NCBI GenBank assembly: GCA_903928325.1
Contig: CAIYQF010000201.1
Span: forward strand, 1-5,400
DNA length: 5,400 nt
From: an uncultured beta proteobacterium
GTDB taxonomy: Bacteria; Pseudomonadota; Gammaproteobacteria; Burkholderiales; Burkholderiaceae_C
Direction: 5' to 3'
Shown here piece by piece: positions 1 through 5,400 of the stretch (positions are counted from its first letter, which is position 1; every line of letters begins with the position of its first letter). Under the pieces are notes generated by a model. It was given only the letters and a program-made list of their open reading frames with translations. It was not told the DNA's origin and did no database searches. The position numbers and the translations under genes were made by a program.

Positions 1-16
1 ACCCGAGAAAACCACC

Positions 17-1327
17 ATGGAACTCAAACGCATCCTCGCCAACGACACCAAGAGTGCCACCGACCGCGCCATGGCCCTGTATGGGCGCGACGTGTTGATT
101 ATTTCCAACCATACCGTTGACGGACAAACCGAACTGGTGGTGGCTCTGGACATCGGTGAGCAAAGCATGGACTCCACGGTGTCTGCGCCGCTCGCCTACA
201 CGCAATCAGCGTCGGCACAGGCCCCATCGAGCAACTTTATGGACCACCTGGCCCAGGCCCAAGGCCGCGCGCCAGTTAGTCAGGAGGGCGCCGGTGGGCG
301 CAAAGAGCCTGTTTTGGCCAAGGTCGATGATGAGCGCGACTACCTGCGCAGCCGTGAAATCATGGACATGATCCGTGACGAGCTGGCCAGCTTGCGCCGT
401 GAAATCAGCTTGAGTCAAAAAACCCTGGGTTGGCAAAGCAGCTTGAACCTTTCGCCCGAGGTGGAAGACTTGCTGGGCTCGTTTACCCGGGCGGGCATGC
501 CCACGGGACTGCGCACCTTGTTGCTCGACACCGTCAAAGACATGCGTAGCGAGCACGAAGCCTTGCTGGCCGTTCGCAGCCAACTCGAGCAAATCGCGCG
601 CCGACCCAGCATTGCCCTGCCCATGGCGGGTATTCACCTGCTTGCCGGCCCCTCGGGCTCGGGCAAGTCCATGATGGTGATGCGCCTGGCCAACCATGCA
701 GCCGCACAGATGGGCCACGACAAAGTGGCCATCGTCAGTTACTGTGACGAACGCGTGGGCGCTTGGGCCCACACCCAAACCATGGCTGCCCAAGTGGGTG
801 TTGAATGTTTTCGTGCCGATACGAGCGTCGAGCTCAGCACGGTGCTAGACGCGCTGGCGGGTCGGCGCTTGGTTCTGATTGACACGGCCGGCGCCCACAT
901 GCCTGAGCGCATCACCGAAATCCAGTCGGCGTGCCCGGCCTGTGAGGCCCACGCTGTGGTTTCTGCAGACGCTTCTTCGGCCACTTTGCGCCGCACCCTG
1001 AGGACTTCGGGCATCCGCTGGAACAGCCTCATGGTGAGCAAGCTTGACGAATCCATACAGCCTTGGCCTTTGGTGGAGTTTCTCTGCGATAATTTTCTGT
1101 CGCTCTCAGCCGCGAGTGATGGGCCCCAGCTTGGCGCTTTGAAGCGCGATCTGGGCACCGGTGCGTTGGTTGAAATGGCGGTGGCCCAGCTCTCCCGGGC
1201 GCCCGAATCCGTGGCTCCCTTGGTGCCCATCCAGGTGGCAAAGCCCATTTCGATCAAATTGCAACCGCCATCCCCGCGACTTTTTGCGCCTGCCAGCCCC
1301 CGTGGCTTGCGTGGCCCCTTCAATTGA
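17..1327 (+). CDS. flhF: FlhF, SRP-type GTPase for flagellar placement
   Basis: This 436-residue protein matches FlhF, the SRP-family GTPase that directs early flagellar assembly to its site at the membrane and works with FlhG. The N-terminus (MELKRILAND, then LIISNH at about 27-32) fits the family's usual start, which supports the ATG at 17; the frame stays open upstream, with only a weak GAGAAA at 5-10 as ribosome binding site. Residues 47-100 look like a low-complexity linker, followed by a helical N-domain and the G domain from about 205. Visible G motifs are the P-loop GPSGSGKS (211-218), DTAG (289-292) and SKLDE (341-345). Two sites are unusual: the P-loop ends in Ser-Met-Met where Thr-Thr-Thr is usual, and the DTYR motif reads CDER (243-246). 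The last 45 residues are Pro-rich. flhG follows after 18 nt. The family call is firm; GTPase competence is uncertain. Confidence 0.92.
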   Translation: MELKRILANDTKSATDRAMALYGRDVLIISNHTVDGQTELVVALDIGEQSMDSTVSAPLAYTQSASAQAPSSNFMDHLAQAQGRAPVSQEGAGGRKEPVLAKVDDERDYLRSREIMDMIRDELASLRREISLSQKTLGWQSSLNLSPEVEDLLGSFTRAGMPTGLRTLLLDTVKDMRSEHEALLAVRSQLEQIARRPSIALPMAGIHLLAGPSGSGKSMMVMRLANHAAAQMGHDKVAIVSYCDERVGAWAHTQTMAAQVGVECFRADTSVELSTVLDALAGRRLVLIDTAGAHMPERITEIQSACPACEAHAVVSADASSATLRRTLRTSGIRWNSLMVSKLDESIQPWPLVEFLCDNFLSLSAASDGPQLGALKRDLGTGALVEMAVAQLSRAPESVAPLVPIQVAKPISIKLQPPSPRLFAPASPRGLRGPFN

Positions 1328-1345
1328 GAAACCAGTAAATCCATA

Positions 1346-2164
1346 ATGAAAAAGTCGGTTCGTACGGAAGTTATCGGCATTGCGAGCGGCAAAGGCGGTG
1401 TGGGTAAAACAACAGTGGCCGTGAACTTGGCGATTTCGCTGAGCATGATGGGCCACCGCGTGATGTTGTTTGACGCCGATTTGGGGTTGGCCAATTCCCA
1501 GATCGCTTTAGGATGCGCCTGCCCCTTCAATTTGAGCCACTTCATGAGTGGCCAAAAGACCTTGCAAGAAATCACCGTCACCTCGCGCCACGGCGTCATG
1601 CTGGTGCCTGGGGCCTCTGGCGTTAAAGAACTTGCCGCCCTGACCCGCGTGCAGGCATCACGCATCGTCCAGGCCTTTAGCGCCCTGGAAGACGATATCG
1701 ACTACCTGATTGTGGACATGGCTGCCGGGATTTCCCCCTCAGTGCTGGCGTTCATGGGGGCTTGCCAGCGGCGGTTTATTGTGGTTCGCGACGATCCGTC
1801 GTCGATTGCCGACGCCTACGGCACCATCAAAGTCCTGATTCAGGATTACGATCTCAACGAGATCTACATCATCCCCAACGCGGTTGCCAGCCAGGCCGAT
1901 GGTCAAAACCTTTTTCGCCGAATCAACCAGGTGTGTGCCCAGTTTTTGAACTACACCACGCACTATCTGGGTTCGGTGGAAAATGACGACATGATCCTGG
2001 CCGCCCACAAAAAGTACGAGCCAGTCATGGAATACGCGCCGCGCAGCAACAGCGCTCGGGATTTCAAGCGGCTGGCCAAGTCCATCACGCAAATGCCGCC
2101 GATTGCCAACTTTTCAGGCGGCATGCAGTTTTTTGTAGAACGACTGGTTCGGTACCAGGCCTGA
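1346..2164 (+). CDS. flhG: FlhG/FleN, MinD-like ATPase controlling flagellar number
   Basis: This is a 272-residue MinD/ParA-type P-loop ATPase, the usual partner of FlhF; it limits flagellar number and acts at the inner face of the membrane. The deviant Walker A motif is SGKGGVGKTT (14-23), with the signature Lys at 16 and the phosphate-binding Lys at 21. The Walker A' stretch is DADLGLAN (43-50), and the Walker B motif is LIVDMAAG with Asp124. The C-terminal FFVERLVRY (262-270) resembles the membrane-targeting amphipathic helix of FleN proteins. The start is fixed, because the in-frame flhF stop lies 21 nt upstream and no ATG, GTG or TTG falls between. The ribosome binding site is weak, so coupling to flhF translation is likely. 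Only seven residues precede the ATPase core, so the DQAxxLR FlhF-activating helix known in some FlhG proteins is absent. The stop lies 6 nt before fliA. Confidence 0.93.
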   Translation: MKKSVRTEVIGIASGKGGVGKTTVAVNLAISLSMMGHRVMLFDADLGLANSQIALGCACPFNLSHFMSGQKTLQEITVTSRHGVMLVPGASGVKELAALTRVQASRIVQAFSALEDDIDYLIVDMAAGISPSVLAFMGACQRRFIVVRDDPSSIADAYGTIKVLIQDYDLNEIYIIPNAVASQADGQNLFRRINQVCAQFLNYTTHYLGSVENDDMILAAHKKYEPVMEYAPRSNSARDFKRLAKSITQMPPIANFSGGMQFFVERLVRYQA

Positions 2165-2170
2165 ACCGCA

Positions 2171-2923
2171 ATGGCCGTGTCCACCCGCTTGTACGAAGAC
2201 GCCCACGACAACAGCGAAGCGCTGGTGCTGGCGCATTTGGGCATGGTCAAACGGGTTGCCTTGCACCTAAAGGTGCGTATTCCCCCGTTTATGGAGCTCG
2301 ATGAGCTGATCCAGGTGGGAATGATCGGTTTGTTAGAGGCCGCGAGGGCTTACAACCCGTCCAAAGGCATCGAGTTCGAGAATTTTGCGCTCAGCCGTGT
2401 GCGCGGGGCCATACTGGACGAGGTGCGCCAGCTGTCCTATCTGCCGCGGTCCGCCGTGGCGTTTAACAAGTCGGAAAACAAGGCCACCAATGTGTTGGCC
2501 AGCGAGCTGGGCAGGGCCCCCACCGAGTCGGAGCTTGCCGACCACATGGGAGATGACTTGGACATGTTCCAAAAGCGCCGGGGTAATGCCAAACGCTTCG
2601 AGACCATGTCCATGGAGGTGCTAACCGACGAAGTCATGGGCATTGCAGACGACCGCTCTCGCCAGCCCGAGGCGATTGTGGAGCACCAGGACTTCATGCG
2701 CGCCGTCACGCAGGCGATTGCCGATTTGCCCGAACGCGACCAGTTGCTGATGTCGCTGTACTACGTAGAAGAACTCAATCTCAAGGAAATTGGGGAAACT
2801 TTGGGCGTGACCGAGTCCCGCATAAGCCAGTTGTTGACGGGAATTGTGAAGAAACTGCGTGTGACGCTCCAAATTGAAGGCGCTCCAAAAACGCCGCCAC
2901 CAAAGGCCGGTCGTGCGCACTAG
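2171..2923 (+). CDS. fliA: FliA, flagellar sigma factor (sigma-28)
   Basis: This 250-residue group 3 sigma factor should direct RNA polymerase to late flagellar promoters and be held back by FlgM, which is not in the window. Region 2 covers about residues 17-94, with the core-binding part around LDELIQVG (43-50) and region 2.4 around ALSRVRGAILDE (73-84). Region 3 includes ELGRAPTESELADHMG (112-127). Region 4 (about 185-232) has LPERDQLLMSLYYVEELNLKEIG followed by the helix-turn-helix ending in ESRISQL (215-221). Length and domain order fit the E. coli protein of about 240 residues. The DWVPRS motif at the region 2.4/3.0 border reads SYLPRS here (89-94), and about 15 Pro/Lys-rich residues extend past region 4. 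The start lies 6 nt after flhG with no strong ribosome binding site, suggesting translational coupling. A sigma-28-like promoter follows the stop immediately. Confidence 0.95.
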   Translation: MAVSTRLYEDAHDNSEALVLAHLGMVKRVALHLKVRIPPFMELDELIQVGMIGLLEAARAYNPSKGIEFENFALSRVRGAILDEVRQLSYLPRSAVAFNKSENKATNVLASELGRAPTESELADHMGDDLDMFQKRRGNAKRFETMSMEVLTDEVMGIADDRSRQPEAIVEHQDFMRAVTQAIADLPERDQLLMSLYYVEELNLKEIGETLGVTESRISQLLTGIVKKLRVTLQIEGAPKTPPPKAGRAH

Positions 2924-2934
2924 GTCGGAAAAGC

Positions 2935-2961
2935 TCAAGTTTTCAAAAACCGTGTCGATGT
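2935..2961 (+). promoter_or_regulatory. Sigma-28 (FliA)-type promoter for fliS
   Basis: TCAAGTTT at 2935-2942 matches the FliA -35 consensus TAAAGTTT at 7 of 8 positions. After exactly 11 nt, GTCGATGT at 2954-2961 matches the -10 consensus GCCGATAA at 5 of 8, keeping the CGAT core. The spacing is the canonical one. The site lies between the fliA stop and the fliS start, so transcription would begin near 2968 and leave a leader of about 29 nt. A late-class chaperone gene is a natural FliA target. Assignment is by eye, without a matrix score. Confidence 0.6.
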
Positions 2962-2983
2962 CCAGTGGGTACGCAAACCCAGT

Positions 2984-2988
2984 AGGAG
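2984..2988 (+). promoter_or_regulatory. Ribosome binding site deciding the fliS start
   Basis: AGGAG lies 8 nt before the ATG at 2997 and is among the best Shine-Dalgarno matches in the window. It favours this start over an in-frame ATG at 2958, which falls inside the presumed promoter -10 element, and over one at 2874 inside fliA. Confidence 0.75.
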
Positions 2989-2996
2989 AAACCGAC

Positions 2997-3413
2997 ATGC
3001 GACTTCACTTCAAAGCCATGGAATCTTATGGTTCTGACAATTTGGCATCCCAGGCATCCGTTGCAAACAACGTGGCCCTGATCCAGATGCTGTTTGACGG
3101 CTTGGTCGATAGCCTGGCTGCGGCCCACGGCCACTTGAAGCACGGTGCGATCCAAGAAAAAGGCAAGTGCATTTCCCGGGCCAGCCGCATTGTGGTGGGA
3201 TTGCAAGGCTCGCTTGACTTTGCCAAAGGCGGTGAGTTGGCACAAAACTTGAATGACTTGTACAGCTACGTGACCAGGCGTCTGATTTTCGCCAATGCCC
3301 ACAACGACCTTTCGGCTTTGGAAGAGGTGCAGGGTTTGATGGTTGAAATTAGAAGTGCATGGCAAGAAGTGCCGACCTTGCTGCCTGTGCAACTGGCGGC
3401 AAAACTGCACTGA
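2997..3413 (+). CDS. fliS: FliS-family flagellar export chaperone
   Basis: This 138-residue protein matches FliS, the small helical cytosolic chaperone that binds the C-terminus of flagellin and prevents polymerisation before export. Family landmarks are LIQMLFDGLVDSL (about 28-40; usual form LIxMLYDGALxxL), NLNDLYSYVTRRLIFAN (about 84-100; usual form NLxxLYxYMxRRLxxAN) and LEEVQGLMVEIRSAW (about 107-121). The N-terminal SYGSDN retains the Tyr usual near the start of the family. The Pro that normally precedes the first helix block is missing (SVANNVALIQ). The chosen ATG has a good ribosome binding site; longer in-frame starts would run into the promoter and fliA. fliS normally sits beside fliC and fliD, whereas here it stands alone between fliA and motA with its own sigma-28-like promoter, so it may be a second or relocated copy. 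The family call is strong, but the exact client is unknown. Confidence 0.88.
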   Translation: MRLHFKAMESYGSDNLASQASVANNVALIQMLFDGLVDSLAAAHGHLKHGAIQEKGKCISRASRIVVGLQGSLDFAKGGELAQNLNDLYSYVTRRLIFANAHNDLSALEEVQGLMVEIRSAWQEVPTLLPVQLAAKLH

Positions 3414-3425
3414 GCCAACGCACAG

Positions 3426-3448
3426 ACCCGCCACAGATGGTGGCGGGT
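3426..3448 (+). terminator. GC-rich hairpin after fliS, possible terminator
   Basis: A perfect 9-bp inverted repeat (ACCCGCCAC at 3426-3434, GTGGCGGGT at 3440-3448) encloses a 5-nt loop and begins 12 nt after the fliS stop. Position and stability fit a transcript end, but no T-run follows (ATGCCAG), so it would be a weak intrinsic terminator, a stabilising 3' hairpin, or part of a multi-hairpin signal with the next repeat. Confidence 0.5.
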
Positions 3449-3467
3449 ATGCCAGTTTGAAATTGTG

Positions 3468-3491
3468 CACCAACCTTCTGGGTTGGTGTTT
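3468..3491 (+). terminator. Second hairpin with a short T-run
   Basis: A perfect 8-bp inverted repeat (CACCAACC at 3468-3475, GGTTGGTG at 3481-3488) with loop TTCTG is followed directly by TTT at 3489-3491. This is the most terminator-like of the three hairpins in the spacer, although the T-run is short. It would separate fliS transcription from motA. Confidence 0.45.
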
Positions 3492-3496
3492 ACCAG

Positions 3497-3524
3497 GTGG
3501 ATGGGCTAGAACGAGGCCATCCAC
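3497..3524 (+). repeat. Inverted repeat upstream of motA
   Basis: GTGGATGG (3497-3504) and CCATCCAC (3517-3524) form a perfect 8-bp inverted repeat around a 12-nt loop, ending 21 nt before the motA ATG. It could be an operator for a dimeric regulator, a leader hairpin affecting motA translation, or the end of a hairpin series. No recognisable sigma-70 or sigma-28 promoter was found in this 132-nt spacer. Confidence 0.4.
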
Positions 3525-3545
3525 TGTCCTTATTTGGGAACGACT

Positions 3546-4409
3546 ATGTTTGGCATCATTGGGATAGTTTTTTTGAATGTCTGTGTGTTCGGCAGCTTCA
3601 TCGTAGGCGGCGGGAACCTGCACCCCTTCATTCACGCCGCTCCCATTGAGGGCTGGTGTATTTTTGGCTCTGCCATTGGCGGCATGCTGATTGGCAACAG
3701 TCCGGACGTGGTCAAGGCGGTTGCAGCGGGCATTGGACGCTGCTTCAAGGGCTCCAAGTACCACAAGGACGACTACCTCAACACCATTTTTTGCGTCTCC
3801 AAGGTGATGAAGACGCTTAAGGCCGAAGGTGCAGTGGCCCTGGAAGCCCATATCGAAACCCCTGAATCCAGCGCTATTTTTAGCGAATACCCCAAGATTT
3901 TGGCCGACCACGCCTTGTTGCACCTGATTACCGACACCGTGCGACTGATGGTGGTGTCGCAAGGCACGCTCAGCCCCATGGCGGTGGAAGAAGTCATGGA
4001 CAGCTCCATCAAATCCCACCACCACGATGAACTAAAGGCCTCCGACGCCATTGGTACGTTGGCCGGCGCCTTGCCCGCTCTGGGTATTGTGTCGTGTGTG
4101 ATGGGCGTGGTGAAAACCATGGACGCCATCGACCAACCCCCGGCCATTCTGGGTGGTTTGGTGGGCGCTGCACTGGTGGGAACCTTCATCGGCGTGTTCT
4201 TGGCTTACGGATTTTTTGAGCCCTTTGCCAAGCGCCTGGCGCAAATCATTGAGGACGAGGCTTGCATGTACGGTGTGGTTAAGCAAATCATCATCGGCAC
4301 CATGCATGGCCACCCCATGCCTTTGATTTTGGAGGCCGCCCGCGTGTGCATCAGCCACCACAACCAACCCAGCTTCGCAGAAGTGTTTGACGGTTTGCGG
4401 GGTAAATAA
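3546..4409 (+). CDS. motA: MotA, stator ion-channel subunit
   Basis: This 287-residue integral membrane protein matches MotA (E. coli 295), which with MotB forms the proton-type stator pushing on FliG. Four membrane segments are visible, at roughly 2-21, 34-50, 170-192 and 202-224, with the large cytoplasmic loop between the second and third. The key prolines, equivalent to E. coli Pro173 and Pro222, are Pro177 (ALPALGIV) and Pro226 (GFFEPFA). In the FliG-contacting loop, Glu100 matches E. coli Glu98, while Arg90 is replaced by Lys92. The ATG at 3546, with GGGA at 3536-3539, aligns with the E. coli N-terminus; an in-frame TTG at 3534 would add four residues and is less likely. motB begins 2 nt after the stop. 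The divergent R-to-K change keeps the charge. The proton (not sodium) assignment is inferred from similarity. Confidence 0.95.
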   Translation: MFGIIGIVFLNVCVFGSFIVGGGNLHPFIHAAPIEGWCIFGSAIGGMLIGNSPDVVKAVAAGIGRCFKGSKYHKDDYLNTIFCVSKVMKTLKAEGAVALEAHIETPESSAIFSEYPKILADHALLHLITDTVRLMVVSQGTLSPMAVEEVMDSSIKSHHHDELKASDAIGTLAGALPALGIVSCVMGVVKTMDAIDQPPAILGGLVGAALVGTFIGVFLAYGFFEPFAKRLAQIIEDEACMYGVVKQIIIGTMHGHPMPLILEAARVCISHHNQPSFAEVFDGLRGK

Positions 4410-4411
4410 GC

Positions 4412-5400
4412 ATGGCCACTGAGGCTGCACCCGCCACCGAAGAGGAAAAAAAGGCCGCTGACGCCGCCGCTGCGCCGCAGGCGACCGACGTTGAGGCGCC
4501 GCCGGCAGAAGCCGCCCTGGCGCCCATCATTGTCAAGAAGATTGCCGCCGGCCACGGCGGCGCCCACGGTGGTGCTTGGAAAATCGCGCTGGCCGACATG
4601 ATGACGGCCATGATGGCCTTCTTCTTGCTGATGTGGATTTTGGGTGCTACCAACGACTCGCAGCGCAAAAGTGTGGCCGATTACTTCAAACCGTCCTCGC
4701 AAAGCGCGATTCCCATGGGCGCACTGGCAGGCTCCAACGGCATTTTGGGCGGCCGTTCCATCATTGACCCCGACGGGTTTCCCTACACCGCCAAACAGAC
4801 CGCCGCCATGGAGCGCTTGACGCCGCGCTCCGAGGGCGGACCCACCGAAAACGACCCCTCGCCCAACAGCGAGAACGCGCGCGACAACGACGCCAAAACC
4901 CAAAAACAGGCTGAAGGCCAGGGCGGCGACCAGTCGTCCGACAAATCCAACTTTGACCAACTGGAAAAGGAAGTCAAAGAGCAACTTGCCGCTAACCCTG
5001 CACTCGAGCAGGTGAAAAACCAGGTGCAGTTCGTGCGCGACAAAGAGGGCTTGCGCATTGACGTCATCGATAAGGCGGACTTTTCCATGTTCCCACTGGG
5101 CACCACCAAGCTGCAGCCCAAGGCGCAGGCGCTGCTGGGTGAAATTGCCAAGTCGCTAGAAGCCATGCCCAACAAACTCAGTGTCAGGGGTCACACCGAC
5201 AGCGTCGGTTTTGCCAACAAGGAAGGCCGCAACAACTGGTCGCTTTCTGCCGAGCGGGCTGAAACCACGCGCGCCACACTGGAGAAAAATGGCATCAAGG
5301 CCGACCGGTTCACCCAAATTGAAGGCGTAGCCGACACTGCGCCTTACAACCCCAATGACCCCAAAGACCCGCGCAACCGGCGCGTCAGCATCACCATCAA
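4412..5400 (+). CDS. motB: MotB, stator anchor subunit (3' end beyond window)
   Basis: The reading frame stays open to the window edge and gives 329 residues of MotB, which anchors the stator to peptidoglycan and carries the ion-binding Asp. PIIVKK at 38-43 and GAWKIALADMMTAMMAFFLL (54-73) match the E. coli N-terminal region; Asp62 corresponds to the essential Asp32. The single membrane helix spans about 58-78, followed by a plug-like segment (about 81-94, SVADYF). Residues 139-180 are a charged, Asn/Gln/Ser-rich linker. The OmpA-like peptidoglycan-binding domain starts near 205, with RGHTD (259-263), NNWSLSAERA (274-283) and NRRVSI (322-327), so only a short tail is missing. About 30 Ala/Pro/Glu-rich residues precede the usual start. 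The start lies 2 nt after motA without a clear ribosome binding site, indicating translational coupling. Confidence 0.94.
   Translation, partial: MATEAAPATEEEKKAADAAAAPQATDVEAPPAEAALAPIIVKKIAAGHGGAHGGAWKIALADMMTAMMAFFLLMWILGATNDSQRKSVADYFKPSSQSAIPMGALAGSNGILGGRSIIDPDGFPYTAKQTAAMERLTPRSEGGPTENDPSPNSENARDNDAKTQKQAEGQGGDQSSDKSNFDQLEKEVKEQLAANPALEQVKNQVQFVRDKEGLRIDVIDKADFSMFPLGTTKLQPKAQALLGEIAKSLEAMPNKLSVRGHTDSVGFANKEGRNNWSLSAERAETTRATLEKNGIKADRFTQIEGVADTAPYNPNDPKDPRNRRVSITI

Noticed and set aside
1..16. Possible 3' end of an upstream gene such as flhA
   Set aside because: No stop codon and no recognisable FlhA C-terminal sequence is present in any frame of these 16 bases, so nothing can be assigned.
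739..1665. Minus-strand open frame of 308 codons across flhF and flhG
   Set aside because: It is antisense to two well-supported genes, its product is low in recognisable motifs, and there is no ribosome binding site or neighbour logic.
3534..3545. Alternative TTG start for motA
   Set aside because: It would add only four residues, overlaps the GGGA ribosome binding site, and fits the MotA family N-terminus less well than the ATG at 3546.
3543..3574. ACTAT/ATAGT inverted repeat with a T7 run over the motA start
   Set aside because: It resembles a small terminator, but the stem is only 5 bp and AT-rich with a 16-nt loop, and the T-run encodes the first membrane segment of MotA. Slippage or phase variation at seven T is possible but unsupported.
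2943..4025. Minus-strand open frame of 360 codons across fliS and motA
   Set aside because: It spans two clear plus-strand genes and their spacer, its translation has a biased His/Gln/Val-rich composition typical of antisense shadows, and no family motif is seen.
4544..4561. GCCGCC...GGCGGC inverted repeat in motB
   Set aside because: It is a by-product of Ala/Gly codons in the AAGHGG stretch in a GC-rich genome and lies inside a coding region with no sign of a regulatory role.
4205..4984. Minus-strand open frame of 259 codons opposite motA and motB
   Set aside because: The Gly/Val/Ala-rich translation mirrors the GC-rich codons of motB, and the plus-strand genes account for the whole region.

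Overview
The window is a compact flagellar and motility segment. It holds six same-strand genes in the order flhF, flhG (fleN/MinD-like), fliA (sigma-28), a fliS-family chaperone gene, motA and motB, and motB runs off the right edge. GC content is high, and the flhF-flhG-fliA block together with the protein sequences (an E. coli-type MotA/MotB pair and a short FleN-like FlhG) points to a proteobacterium. A betaproteobacterium of the Burkholderiales, perhaps Comamonadaceae, is the best guess. That placement rests on recognition, not on a search.

Layout: positions 17-2923 are one tight block (flhF, 18 nt, flhG, 6 nt, fliA) that should be a single late-middle operon continuing from upstream, possibly from flhA, although no part of flhA can be identified in the first 16 bases. 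Positions 2924-2996 are a 73-nt spacer with a correctly spaced sigma-28-like promoter and a good ribosome binding site for fliS. Positions 3414-3545 are a 132-nt spacer with three perfect inverted repeats in a row between fliS and motA. Positions 3546-5400 hold motA and motB, separated by 2 nt.

How the genes fit together: FlhF and FlhG form the GTPase/ATPase pair that sets where and how many flagella are built. FliA is the sigma factor for the late class of flagellar genes, and the adjacent fliS carries what looks like a FliA-dependent promoter. FliS keeps flagellin from polymerising before export. MotA and MotB form the ion-conducting stator that drives rotation.

No undescribed system stands out. 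The points worth a second look are deviations within known families: altered GTPase motifs in FlhF, no DQAxxLR helix in FlhG, a changed region 2.4/3.0 motif in FliA, a fliS standing apart from fliC/fliD, the hairpin cluster before motA, and an N-terminal extension of MotB that contains an A-AAA-AAG heptamer. The minus strand shows only long open frames that are shadows of the GC-rich genes.
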